From SHVZ01 sp041906305 (GTDB lineage Bacteria > Pseudomonadota > Alphaproteobacteria > SHVZ01), in NCBI GenBank assembly GCA_041906305.1, contig JAYRJL010000008.1, positions 62,001 to 126,000 of the forward strand: DNA of 64,000 nt, given 5' to 3'. Position 1 is the first letter of the stretch, and each line of letters opens with the position of its first letter. Below the pieces are notes generated by a model. That model had not been told where the DNA came from, searched no databases, and worked only from the letters and a program-made list of their open reading frames with translations. The position numbers and the translations under genes were made by a program. Shown one piece after another: positions 40,552-49,576 of this stretch.

Positions 40552-42144
40552 ATGCGCTTCGACTATGTCATCATCGGTGCCGGATCGGCCGGCTGCGTCA
40601 TGGCCGCCCGGCTGTCCGAAGATCCCAGGGTTCAGGTCCTTCTGTTGGAGGCGGGACCGGAAGACCGCCATCCCTGGCTCCACATCCCGCTCGGCTACGG
40701 GAAGACGTTCCGCGACCCGAAGGTCTCCTGGCAGTTCCAGACCGAGCCCGAGGAGGCGACCGGCGGACGCAGCCTGACCATCCCGCGCGGCAAGGTCCTG
40801 GGCGGATCGAGCTCGATCAACGGGCTCGGGTTCACGCGCGGCCAGGCCGACGACTACGACACCTGGGCGCAGATGGGGAACCGCGGCTGGTCCTTCGCCG
40901 AGGTGCTGCCCTACTTCAAGAAGATGGAGCGCTTCGAAGGCGGCGCCGACGATTTCCGCGGCGGCGACGGCCCGATGTCGGTCAGCTATGCCCGCGACCG
41001 CTGGGAGCTCTGCGAGGTCTTCATCAAGGCGGCCGAACGCTACGGCATCCCCTACAACGCCGATCCCAACGGCGCCCGCCATGAGGGCATCAACTATTTC
41101 CAGATGAATACGCGGAACGGACGCCGGCATTCGACGTCCGTCGCGTACCTGAATCCGATCCGCCACCGGCCGAACCTGACGGTCGAGACCCATGCTGAGG
41201 CCCGGCGCCTGCTGTTCGAAGGCAGGCGCTGCGTCGGCCTCTCCTACGAGATCCAGGGACAGCCGCGCGAGGTCCGCGCCGGCGAGGTCATTCTCTCGGG
41301 CGGCTCGATCGGTTCGCCGCAACTGCTCGAACTGTCCGGCGTCGGTCAGGGCCAACGCCTCAAGGATCTCGGCATCGAGGTCGTGCACGACCTGCCCGGC
41401 GTCGGCGAGAACCTGCACGACCACTACCTCGCGCGCTCGGTATGGCGCGTGACGCAGAAGGTCTCGTTCAACGAACGCATGAGCGGCCTCCGCCTCGGCA
41501 TCGAGGCGATGAAGTACGCGCTGTTCCGGCGCGGCCTGCTGTCGATCTGCGCCGCCCAGCTCTGCGCCTTCCTGCGCTCCAGGCCCGAGCTCGATTTGCC
41601 GGATCTCGAGCTGACCTTCACGCCCTGGTCGATGCAGGCCGGCAAGATCGGGGTCTTCGAGGACCAGCCGGGCATGTCGATCGTCGCCTTCCAGCTCCGC
41701 CCGGAGAGCCGCGGCTCCATTCACATTCGCTCGACCGATCCCAAGGCGCCGCCGGCGATCCGCCCCAACTACCTCGCGACCGAGACCGACCGCCGCGTGC
41801 TGCTCGACGGCCTCAGGATCGCGCGCCGGATCGTGAACTCGCCCGAGCTCGATCCCTATCGCGGCGAGCAGATCTGGCCGGCCCCGGGCGCGAACACCGA
41901 TGAAGAGCTGCTCCAGCATGCGCGCGAGACCGGCGCCTCGGTCGGGCATCTCTGCGGCACCTGCAAGATGGGTCCGGCGACCGACGCCGGCGCCGTGGTC
42001 GGACCTGACCTCAAGGTGCACGGCATCGAGGGGCTTCGCGTGGCCGACGGCTCGATCCTGCCGACGCAGATCTCTGGACATACCAACGCGCCGATCATCA
42101 TGATCGGCGAGAAGGCGTCGGATCTGATCCGCGCCGCCGCTTGA
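40552..42144 (+). CDS. GMC-family oxidoreductase (choline dehydrogenase-like)
   Basis: 530 residues. FAD-binding N-terminus RFDYVIIGAGSAGCVMAARL. GMC signature 1 is IPRGKVLGGSSSINGLGFTRG and signature 2 is SGGSIGSPQLLELSGVG. The catalytic His is in GASVGHLCGTCKMG, and the second active-site region is SGHTNAPIIMIGEKA. It oxidises an alcohol, with electrons passing to FAD and then to a membrane acceptor. The exact substrate is unknown. AGGAAAA precedes the ATG. It is followed 41 bases later by a substrate-binding protein, suggesting uptake and oxidation of the same compound class. Confidence 0.92.
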   Translation: MRFDYVIIGAGSAGCVMAARLSEDPRVQVLLLEAGPEDRHPWLHIPLGYGKTFRDPKVSWQFQTEPEEATGGRSLTIPRGKVLGGSSSINGLGFTRGQADDYDTWAQMGNRGWSFAEVLPYFKKMERFEGGADDFRGGDGPMSVSYARDRWELCEVFIKAAERYGIPYNADPNGARHEGINYFQMNTRNGRRHSTSVAYLNPIRHRPNLTVETHAEARRLLFEGRRCVGLSYEIQGQPREVRAGEVILSGGSIGSPQLLELSGVGQGQRLKDLGIEVVHDLPGVGENLHDHYLARSVWRVTQKVSFNERMSGLRLGIEAMKYALFRRGLLSICAAQLCAFLRSRPELDLPDLELTFTPWSMQAGKIGVFEDQPGMSIVAFQLRPESRGSIHIRSTDPKAPPAIRPNYLATETDRRVLLDGLRIARRIVNSPELDPYRGEQIWPAPGANTDEELLQHARETGASVGHLCGTCKMGPATDAGAVVGPDLKVHGIEGLRVADGSILPTQISGHTNAPIIMIGEKASDLIRAAA

Positions 42145-42185
42145 ACTCAGCGCACGCTTAAAAGAACCAACCCAGGAGGCAATTC

Positions 42186-43760
42186 ATGTCACGTCGTTGG
42201 AGTCTTCTCGCAGGCGTCGCCACGGCGGCGCTTCTGGCACAGGGAGCGGCGGCACAGACCACGCTCAAATACGTCCCCCAGGCCAAGCTGACCGTGTTCG
42301 ACACGACGATCAACCAGTCGTCGATCTCCCACCAGCATGCCTATGCGGTCTGGGACACGCTGTTCGGTGCCGACAAGGACCAGGTGACCAAGCCGCAGAT
42401 GGTCGAGAGCTACACGCTCTCCGCCGACGGGCTCGTCTACACGATGAAGCTGCGCCCCGGCCTCAAGTTCCATGACGGCTCGCCGGTCACCGCCAAGGAC
42501 GCGGTCGCCTCGATCAAGCGCTGGGCGCCGAAGGACACCAACGGCGCGATCATGCTCAAGCAGGGCATGACGCTCGCCGCGGTCGACGACCGCACCTTCA
42601 CCCTCACGCTGAAGGAAGCCTGGGGCTCGACCATCGACTCGATGGCGAAGATGAGCGCCAAGGCGCTCTACGTCTATCCGGAGAAGGACGCCTCGATCGA
42701 CGGCAACACGCCGATCACCTCCAACATCGGCTCCGGCCCCTTCAAGTTCGTGCAGAGCGAGTTCGTGCCGGACTCGAAGGTCGTCTACGAGAAGTTCAAG
42801 GACTACGTGCCGCGCTCCGAGCCCGCGAGCGGCTATGCCGGCGGCAAGGTGGTCAAGATCGATCGGCTCGAGTGGGTGATCATCACCGACGCCGCGACCG
42901 CGACCGCCGCGCTCGATAAGGGTGAGGTCGACTGGTACGAGACGCCCCCGCTCGACCTGCTGCCGACGCTGAAGAAGAACCCGAACCTGATGGCGAAGGT
43001 GCACAACCCGAACGGCGCCATCGGCATCATGCGCCCGAACCACCTGCATCCGCCGTTCAACAACGTGAAGGCCCGCCAGGCCTTCATGCATGCGGTCGAC
43101 CAGAAGGACTTCATGCAGGCCGCGGTCGGCAGCGACCCGGAGAACTGGAAGACCTGCTGGGCCTTCATGGCCTGCGGCACGCCGACCGGCACCGAGAAGT
43201 TCGCCGAGTCCTACCAGAAGAAGGACCTGGCGCTGGCGAAGAAGCTTCTCGCCGAGTCGGGCTACAAGAACGAGAAGGTGGTGGTGCTGATCCCGTCGGA
43301 CCAGCAGATCATCCGCGACATGTCGATCGTCACCGTTGCGACGCTGCGCGAGGTCGGCTTCAACGTCGAGGACGTGAACACCGACTGGGGCGGCCTGCTC
43401 GCCCGCCGCGCCAAGCAGGACGCGCCGGAAGCCGGCGGCTGGAGCGTCGTGCACACCTGGGGCTTCGGCTTCGAGCTGGGCTCGGCGATCTCCAACTACG
43501 GCCTGACCACCGCCTGCGACCGCTCGGGCTGGCCGGGCTGGCCGTGCGACGAGGAGATGACCAAGCTCCGCGACGCCTGGGCCAAGGAAGGCGATCTCGC
43601 CAAGCGCAAGGTGATCGGCGAGCAGATCCAGCAGCGTGCCGTCGAGCAGGCCTACTTCACGCCGCTCGGCACCTTCTTCCAGCCGATGGCCTACAAGAAG
43701 AGCCTGCAGGGCATCGTCGAGGTGGCGATCCCGGTCTTCTGGAACGTCGAGAAGAAGTAA
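42186..43760 (+). CDS. ABC transporter substrate-binding protein, family 5
   Basis: 524 residues with a signal peptide at about 1-23 (ending QGAAAQ). It is a clear paralogue of the protein at 37471: both have LRPGL.FHDG, SGPF.F, the EPASG.GGKV.K.DR.EW segment and ITDAAT-type repeats in matching places. The mature protein is a periplasmic solute receptor; peptide, opine or similar ligands are possible. No permease or ATPase accompanies it. AGGAGG precedes the ATG. A terminator-like hairpin follows at 43796. Confidence 0.92.
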   Translation: MSRRWSLLAGVATAALLAQGAAAQTTLKYVPQAKLTVFDTTINQSSISHQHAYAVWDTLFGADKDQVTKPQMVESYTLSADGLVYTMKLRPGLKFHDGSPVTAKDAVASIKRWAPKDTNGAIMLKQGMTLAAVDDRTFTLTLKEAWGSTIDSMAKMSAKALYVYPEKDASIDGNTPITSNIGSGPFKFVQSEFVPDSKVVYEKFKDYVPRSEPASGYAGGKVVKIDRLEWVIITDAATATAALDKGEVDWYETPPLDLLPTLKKNPNLMAKVHNPNGAIGIMRPNHLHPPFNNVKARQAFMHAVDQKDFMQAAVGSDPENWKTCWAFMACGTPTGTEKFAESYQKKDLALAKKLLAESGYKNEKVVVLIPSDQQIIRDMSIVTVATLREVGFNVEDVNTDWGGLLARRAKQDAPEAGGWSVVHTWGFGFELGSAISNYGLTTACDRSGWPGWPCDEEMTKLRDAWAKEGDLAKRKVIGEQIQQRAVEQAYFTPLGTFFQPMAYKKSLQGIVEVAIPVFWNVEKK

Positions 43761-43795
43761 GCGTCCTCACATAGAGGGCGTCGTATGATCCTGCT

Positions 43796-43830
43796 CTCTC
43801 CGCCGACCGGCGGAGAGGGCAGTTTCTTTT
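43796..43830 (+). terminator. Rho-independent-type terminator after substrate-binding protein
   Basis: CTCTCCGCCG pairs with CGGCGGAGAG (10-bp stem with an AC loop, or 9 bp with GACC). A GGCAGTTTCTTTTT tail follows. It lies 36 bases after the substrate-binding protein stop and just before the aldo/keto reductase. Confidence 0.7.
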
Positions 43831-43847
43831 TGGAGGCCTCTTTGTCC

Positions 43848-44819
43848 ATGAAAGCGCGCCCGCTCGGCAGGACAGGCCTCACCGTCTCGGAGATCGGCTT
43901 CGGCTGCTGGGGCATCGGCGGACTCGTGCCGGGCGCCTCCTACGGCGAGACCGACGACGCGGAGTCGCTTCGGGCCCTCGAACGGGCGGTCGAGCGCGGC
44001 ATCACCTTCTTTGATACGGCACCGGCCTACGGCAACGGCCGCTCCGAGCGCCTGCTCGGCATCGCCTTCGGCAACCGCACCGATGTCACGATCGCGACCA
44101 AGGCCGGCCAGGACCAGTTCGACCTTCCCATCGATTTCTCGGCCGGCGCGATCCGCCGGTCCGTCGAGGCATCGCTCGGCCGGCTCAAGCGCGAGCGCAT
44201 CGACCTGCTGCAGCTCCACAATCCGACCATCGACGCGCTGAAGGCGCAGCCGGAGATAATCGGCACGCTCGAAGACCTCAAGCGCGCGGGCAAGATCCGC
44301 GAGTTCGGGCTGTCGCTGAAGGCGCCGGCCGAAGCCGTCGAGGCGATCCGCGATCTCGGGGCCCGTGTCGTGCAGGTGAACTTCAACCTGATCGACCATC
44401 GCGCGATCGACTCAGGTTTGTTCGATCTCGTCGCTTCATCCGGCGCCGGCCTGATCGCCCGCACGCCCCTGGCGTTCGGCATGCTTGCCGGCGAGGCACC
44501 GCAGAGCCAGGCCTTCGCCCCCGGCGACCATCGCGCCAACTGGGCGAAGGATCGTCTGGCGCTGTGGGCGACCGAAGGCCGCGCGATGGCCTCCGAGATC
44601 GCCCGCCGCGACGGGCAGCCCTTGCCGCAGGTCGCGATCCGCTTCTGCCTCTCCTTCGACGCGGTCTCGTGCGTGATCCCCGGCATGCTGACGCCGGCCG
44701 AGGTCGATGAGAACGCGAAGGCGTCGGCCGCAGGAAAGCTCACGCCGGCCGACCTCGCGAAGATCCGCGACCAGTACGCGAAGAGCGCACTCTCGGCCCC
44801 GCCGCCGAAGAAGGGCTGA
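43848..44819 (+). CDS. Aldo/keto reductase
   Basis: 323 residues of the AKR TIM-barrel superfamily (NADPH-dependent carbonyl reductases). The start MKARPLGRTGLTVSEIGFGCWGIG is typical. The catalytic tetrad is visible: Asp and Tyr in FFDTAPAYGNGRSE (about 55-68), Lys in VTIATKAGQ, and His in DLLQLHNPT. The C-terminal VIPGMLTPAEVDEN is the cofactor region. TGGAGG lies 11 bases upstream of the ATG at 43848. The terminator-like hairpin before it suggests a separate transcript. Confidence 0.9.
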   Translation: MKARPLGRTGLTVSEIGFGCWGIGGLVPGASYGETDDAESLRALERAVERGITFFDTAPAYGNGRSERLLGIAFGNRTDVTIATKAGQDQFDLPIDFSAGAIRRSVEASLGRLKRERIDLLQLHNPTIDALKAQPEIIGTLEDLKRAGKIREFGLSLKAPAEAVEAIRDLGARVVQVNFNLIDHRAIDSGLFDLVASSGAGLIARTPLAFGMLAGEAPQSQAFAPGDHRANWAKDRLALWATEGRAMASEIARRDGQPLPQVAIRFCLSFDAVSCVIPGMLTPAEVDENAKASAAGKLTPADLAKIRDQYAKSALSAPPPKKG

Positions 44820-44840
44820 ACTACGACCGCCGCTACGCGG

Positions 44841-44936
44841 CGCCCCCACCCTAACCCTCCCCCGCTTCGCGGGAGAGGGAACTCGATTCGTATCCCCTCT
44901 CCCGCGTCGTACGCGGGGGAGGGCTAGGGTGGGGGC
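44841..44936. repeat. GC-rich palindromic intergenic repeat, full copy
   Basis: This is the most complete copy. Outer arms are GCCCCCACCCTAACCCTCCC and GGGAGGGCTAGGGTGGGGGC. Inner arms are GGGAGAGGGA and TCCCCTCTCCC, around ACTCGATTCGTA. It fills most of the gap between the convergent aldo/keto reductase and M81 genes. Related pieces lie at 8684, 18350 and 18478. Confidence 0.82.
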
Positions 44937-44961
44937 GAGCGAAGCGAGGTCTGGCTCTAAC

Positions 44962-46467
44962 TCATGCCCACGGATTCTCGTCGAGCGGCCAGATCGGGCG
45001 GCGGACCTTGGTGTAGGGGAGCCGCCTGTAGTTGAAGTCGACCGCGCCGGGCGACGCCGCGTAGACGATGCCGCGCGCTACCGGCGCGAAGCCGGCACGG
45101 AAGTGGTTCATCGACTTCACGACCACGAGCTGCTTCGCCATCACGTCGATGCCCATCTGGCGGAACGCTTCCGGAGACAGCGTCTGCGAGCGGCCGGTGT
45201 TGGCGACCACGTCGATCTCGGTGCCTTCGATGCGGAACGCCGCGGCGCGGCCGAGCGAGGTCGTGCCGGTGCCGAGGCTGTCGGTCAGCTCGTCGACCAG
45301 GGCGGTCACCGTGACCTTCACGTCGATCGGATCGCCCGAGACCGGACCGATCTTGCCGCCGATGCGAAGCTCGAGCTTGCCGCCGACGCCGACGTCCTCG
45401 GCCAGCGCCACCGCGCCCGGATCCCAGAAGCAGCCGACCGCGGCCGAGGTGAGGCCGCGCTTCAGGATCGAGCGCAGGATGAAGGTCGAGTCCGACGGCG
45501 CGCCGCCGCCGGCATTGTCACCGATGTCGGCGATCACCACCGGGCCGTTGCCGCCGGCGATGCCGAGCGAGGAGTCCTTCTCCTTGCCGGCCGAGATGTT
45601 GAGGGAGCGGTCGATCGCGGGCTCGAGGTCGAGCCATGGCGGCTCGATCTCCTTCCGCATCGCATAGACCTCGCGGCCGAGCTTCTCGGCGAGCTTGTCG
45701 CCGTGCTCCTTCTTGTCGTTCGTCACGATCAGCATCTTGGTGCCGACCTCGCGCACATCGGCCCAGGGGAAGCCGTGGCCGAGCGAAACCGAGATCACGC
45801 CATCCTTGCCCTCGAGCGACTGCATCTTCTTCACGAAGGTCGCCATCGGCTCGACCGTGGTCGGGTAGAGTCCGATCGTCCGGCAGTCGAACAGCGACAT
45901 CACCGGCTTCACCTTGCCGTCGACCGTGTCGGCGATGATCTTGAACAGCTCCTCGGCGCGCTCGGCGATGTCGGTATGCGGATATTCCTTGTAGATGACC
46001 AGAGCGGTCGCGGCACCGAGCATCTCGTCCGTCAGGTGGCAGTGGAGATCGAGCTCGGCGCCGATCGGCACCTTGGGCCCGACGATCTTCCGGATGCTCT
46101 GCAGAAGGTCGCCTTCGCAGTCGTCATAGCCCTCGGCGACCATGGCGCCGTGCAGGTTCAGCAGTACCACGTCGACCGGCATCGCCTTCCTGAGGTCGGC
46201 CAGCACCTCGTCGCGGAACGCTTCGTAGACGTGCTTCAGCGTCTTGTTCGCCGGCTGCGCGAAGCAGGCGAGGCTCTCGACCACCTCCCACCCCTTGGCC
46301 TTGGCGCGATCGCGGAAGATCACCAGCGGCACGCCGAAGACGCTCGGCGGGTTCCCGTGCTGGCCGCCGCGGACCATGTAGCATTCCTCGTAGAGCTTGA
46401 AGCCGGCGGGCAGCGGCGAGAACGTATGGGTCTCGGTCGCCACCATGGCGGTGAACAGGCGCGTCAC
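44962..46467 (-). CDS. M81-family metallopeptidase (MlrC-like), copy 1
   Basis: 501 residues. M81 (DUF1485 plus MlrC C-terminal domain) enzymes are zinc peptidases; the characterised member MlrC ends microcystin breakdown. Likely metal ligands, by analogy with MlrC, are D140 and H142 (ELDLHCHLT) and H164 (EYPHTD). The other blocks are MPVDVVLLNLHGAMVAEGYDDCEGD and GDNAGGGAPSDSTFILRSIL. The start is GTG at 46467 after GAGGAG. It is the last of three tandem paralogues that share the closing RPIWPLDENPW. The natural substrate is unknown. Confidence 0.92.
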   Translation of the reverse strand: MTRLFTAMVATETHTFSPLPAGFKLYEECYMVRGGQHGNPPSVFGVPLVIFRDRAKAKGWEVVESLACFAQPANKTLKHVYEAFRDEVLADLRKAMPVDVVLLNLHGAMVAEGYDDCEGDLLQSIRKIVGPKVPIGAELDLHCHLTDEMLGAATALVIYKEYPHTDIAERAEELFKIIADTVDGKVKPVMSLFDCRTIGLYPTTVEPMATFVKKMQSLEGKDGVISVSLGHGFPWADVREVGTKMLIVTNDKKEHGDKLAEKLGREVYAMRKEIEPPWLDLEPAIDRSLNISAGKEKDSSLGIAGGNGPVVIADIGDNAGGGAPSDSTFILRSILKRGLTSAAVGCFWDPGAVALAEDVGVGGKLELRIGGKIGPVSGDPIDVKVTVTALVDELTDSLGTGTTSLGRAAAFRIEGTEIDVVANTGRSQTLSPEAFRQMGIDVMAKQLVVVKSMNHFRAGFAPVARGIVYAASPGAVDFNYRRLPYTKVRRPIWPLDENPWA

Positions 46468-46481
46468 TTCTCTCGAGCTCC

Positions 46482-47984
46482 TCAGGTCCAGGGATTCTCG
46501 TCCAGCGGCCAGATCGGCCGCCTGACCTTCGTATACGGCAGGCGACGATAGTTCACGTCGATGCAGCCTGGCGAGGCCGCATAGACGATGCCGCGCGCGA
46601 TCGGCGCGAAGCCGTCGCGGAAATGGTTCATCGCCTTCACCACGACGAGCTGCTTCGCCATCGGGTCGACGCCGAGTCGCGTGAAGGCCAACGGCGAGGA
46701 CGTGGGCGAGCGGAGGCTGTTGGCGACGACGTCGATCTCGGTGCCGTCGATGCGGAAGGCTGCGGCGCGGCCCATCGGCAGCTCGCCGCCGCCCAGCATG
46801 TCGCGAAGATCGGGATTGAGGCCGGTGACGGTGACGTCGAGATCGAGCGGGGCGCCGGATATCGGTCCGATCTTGCCACCGAGGCGAAGCCGCAGCCGGC
46901 CGCCGACGCCGACCTCCTCCGCCAACGCCACCGCGCCTGCGTCCCAGATGCAGCCGACGGCCGCGCTCGTGAGGCCGCGGGCGAGCAGCGCGCGCAAGAC
47001 CCAGGTCGAGTCGCTCGGCGCGCCGCCGAAGGCGTTGTCGGTGACGTCACCGATCACCACCGGTCCGTTCCCTGTCGCCTGCGGCAGCGAGGCGTCCTTC
47101 TCCTTGCCGGCCGAGATCGCGAGCGCGCGGTCGATGCCGGGCTCGAGGTCCATCCACGGCGGCTCGAACTTCAGGCGAAGATCATAGGCCTCGCGGCCGA
47201 GCTGCTCGGCGAGGCGCGCGCCCTCCGTCGGCCGGCCGTCGGTGATCACCAGCATCTTGGCGCCGACCTCCGGCACGTCGGCCCAGGGGAAGCCATGCGC
47301 GAACGAAACCGAAAGCACGCCGTTCCTGCCCTCGAACGAAGCCAGGCGCCTGACGAAGCTCGCCATCGGCTCGAGCGGCGTCGGGTAGAGGCCGATCATG
47401 CGGCAATCGAACAGCGCCTGGTGCGGCTCGAGGCGGCCTTCGAGCCGGCCCTGGATGATGTCGAACAGCTCGTCCGCGCGCGGCACCATGTCGGTGTGCG
47501 GGTACTCCTTGTAGATGACCAGAGCGTCGGTGACGTCGATCATCTCCTGCGTCAGGTGGCAATGCAGGTCGAGCTCGGCGCCGATCGGGACCTTCGGCCC
47601 GACGATATCCCGGATGCACCGCAGCAGGTCGCCCTCGCAGTCGTCGTAGCCGTCCGCGACCATCGCGCCATGGAGGTTGAGCAGCACCACGTCGACCGGC
47701 ATCGCGGCTTTCAGGTCGGCGAGGATCTCGTCGCGGTAGGTCTCGTAGACGTGGCGGAGCGTGCGCGTCGCCGGCGGCGCGAAGGTGGCGAGGCTCTCGA
47801 CGACCTCCCATCCCAGCGCCTTCGCGCGCTCGCGGAAGCGCACCAGCGGCAACGCGAAGAACCCGTAGGGCTGGGTGTGCTGTCCACCGCGCACCAGGTA
47901 GAAGTCCTGGTAGAGCTTGAAGCCCGCCGGGATGGGCGAGAACGTGTTGGTCTCGGTCCCCAGCATCGCGGTGAAGAGGCGCAT
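46482..47984 (-). CDS. M81-family metallopeptidase (MlrC-like), copy 2
   Basis: 500 residues, the middle of three tandem paralogues. It keeps the LNLHGAMVADGYDDCEGD, ELDLHCHLTQEM and EYPHTDM metal-site blocks, and the NAFGGAPSDSTWVLRALL C-terminal block, where the usual NAGGG reads NAFGG. The closing VRRPIWPLDENPWT matches its neighbours. The ATG at 47984 is 5 bases after the stop of copy 3. A longer frame upstream overlaps that copy and is rejected. It is somewhat more diverged than the flanking copies, for example in GHGFPW reading AHGFPW. Confidence 0.92.
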   Translation of the reverse strand: MRLFTAMLGTETNTFSPIPAGFKLYQDFYLVRGGQHTQPYGFFALPLVRFRERAKALGWEVVESLATFAPPATRTLRHVYETYRDEILADLKAAMPVDVVLLNLHGAMVADGYDDCEGDLLRCIRDIVGPKVPIGAELDLHCHLTQEMIDVTDALVIYKEYPHTDMVPRADELFDIIQGRLEGRLEPHQALFDCRMIGLYPTPLEPMASFVRRLASFEGRNGVLSVSFAHGFPWADVPEVGAKMLVITDGRPTEGARLAEQLGREAYDLRLKFEPPWMDLEPGIDRALAISAGKEKDASLPQATGNGPVVIGDVTDNAFGGAPSDSTWVLRALLARGLTSAAVGCIWDAGAVALAEEVGVGGRLRLRLGGKIGPISGAPLDLDVTVTGLNPDLRDMLGGGELPMGRAAAFRIDGTEIDVVANSLRSPTSSPLAFTRLGVDPMAKQLVVVKAMNHFRDGFAPIARGIVYAASPGCIDVNYRRLPYTKVRRPIWPLDENPWT

Positions 47985-47989
47985 CGGCG

Positions 47990-49492
47990 CTACGCCCAGG
48001 GGTTCTCGTCGAGCGGCCAGATCGGCCGGCGGACGTTCCTGTACGGGATGCGTCGATAGTTCGTGTCGATGCAGGCGGGCGACGCCGCGTAGACGATGCC
48101 GCGGGCGATCGGCTCGAAGCCCGAGCGGAAGTGGTTCATCGACTTCACCACCACGAGCTGCTTCGCCATGGGATCGATGCCGAAGGCCTCGAATACGCGC
48201 GGCGAGAAGGTCTGGCAGCGCGTCGTGTTCGCCACCACGTCGATCTCGGTGCCGTCGATGCGGAAAGCGGCGGCACGCCCGAGCGGCATGCGCCCGGTGC
48301 CCATGACGTCGACCAGCTCGTCGGTGAGGCCCAGCACGGTGACGTTGATGTCGAGCGGATCCCCGGAGACGCGCCCGACCTTGCCGCCGAGGCGGAGCTG
48401 CAGGCGACCGCTGACGCCGACCTCCTCGCAAAGCGCGACCGCGCCCGCATCCCAGAAGCAGCCGACTGCCGCACTCTTCACGCCACGCGCGAGAAGGCTC
48501 CGGAGCACGAAGGTCGAGTCCGACGGTGCGCCGCCGCCGGCATTGTCGGCGACGTCGCCGATCACCACCGGGCCGTTGCCTGATGCCATCGCCAGCGTGC
48601 CGTCCTTGGCCTTGCCCGACGAGATCGCGAGCGCATGGTCGATCGCGGGCTCGAGGTCGAGCCACGGCGGCTCGATCTCCTTGCGCATCGCATAGACCTC
48701 GCGACCGAGCTTCTCGGCGAGGCGGACGCCCTCCTCCGGCTTGCCGTCGGTCACGACCAGCATCTTGGTGCCAGTTTCCTTGACATCACCCCAGGGGAAG
48801 CCGTGGCCGAGCGAGAGCGAGAGGATGCCGTTCTTGCCCTCCATCTCGCGCAGGCGCGCGACGAAGCCCTTCATCGGCTCGTAGGTCGTGGGATAGAGGC
48901 CGATGGTGCGGCAGTCGAACAGCGCCTGGTGCGGCCTGGTCTTGCCTTCGAGCGCATCGGCGATGATGTCGAAGAGCCTGTCCGCGCATTCCAGGATGTC
49001 GACGTGCGGATACTCCTTGTAGATGACCATCGCGGTCGAGGCCTGGAGCATCTCGTCGGTCAGGTGGCAGTGGAGGTCGAGCTCGACGCCCATCGGCACC
49101 TTCGGCCCGACGATCTTCCTGATGTGCTGCATCAGGTCGCCTTCGCAGTCCTCGTAGCCGTCGGCGATCATCGCGCCGTGCAGGTTGAGCAGCACCGCGT
49201 CGACCGGCATCGCCTTCCTCAAATCGGCGAGGATCTCGTCGCGGAAGGCCTCGTAGACGTGGCGGAGGGTCGGCGCCGCCGGCTGGGCGAACGTCGCGAG
49301 GCTCTCGACCACTTCCCAGCCCTTGGCCTGAGCGCGCTTCCTGAAATGCACCAGCGGCTCGGCGCAGAAATCCGGCGGTTCCTTATGCGCGCCACCGCGG
49401 ACGAGATAGAAGTCCTTGTAGAGCTTAAAGCCCGCCGGGACCGGCGAGAAGGAATGGGTCTCGGTCCCGAGCATGGCGGTGAAAAGGCGCAT
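47990..49492 (-). CDS. M81-family metallopeptidase (MlrC-like), copy 3
   Basis: 500 residues, first in transcription order. Metal-site blocks are VELDLHCHLTDEM and EYPHVDI. The other blocks are LNLHGAMIADGYEDCEGD and DNAGGGAPSDSTFVLRSLLARG. The start MRLFTAMLGTETHSFSPVPAGFKLY is shared with copy 2 almost residue for residue. A small sulfotransferase gene precedes it by 84 bases on the same strand. The three copies look like an old tandem duplication now diverged in substrate-facing loops. Confidence 0.93.
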   Translation of the reverse strand: MRLFTAMLGTETHSFSPVPAGFKLYKDFYLVRGGAHKEPPDFCAEPLVHFRKRAQAKGWEVVESLATFAQPAAPTLRHVYEAFRDEILADLRKAMPVDAVLLNLHGAMIADGYEDCEGDLMQHIRKIVGPKVPMGVELDLHCHLTDEMLQASTAMVIYKEYPHVDILECADRLFDIIADALEGKTRPHQALFDCRTIGLYPTTYEPMKGFVARLREMEGKNGILSLSLGHGFPWGDVKETGTKMLVVTDGKPEEGVRLAEKLGREVYAMRKEIEPPWLDLEPAIDHALAISSGKAKDGTLAMASGNGPVVIGDVADNAGGGAPSDSTFVLRSLLARGVKSAAVGCFWDAGAVALCEEVGVSGRLQLRLGGKVGRVSGDPLDINVTVLGLTDELVDVMGTGRMPLGRAAAFRIDGTEIDVVANTTRCQTFSPRVFEAFGIDPMAKQLVVVKSMNHFRSGFEPIARGIVYAASPACIDTNYRRIPYRNVRRPIWPLDENPWA

Positions 49493-49576
49493 TGATGGCT
49501 CCCGGCGGCGTAGACCGGAGCCTGCCCGAGGTTCTCCGGCGAAGTCCAGCCGACCGCATTTCGGGAGAAATCCGCC

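Noticed and set aside
37471..49492. Genomic island or prophage
   Set aside because: There is no integrase, transposase or attachment repeat. The tRNA at 36872 is intact and I see no duplicated tRNA end downstream. Base composition looks like the rest of the window.
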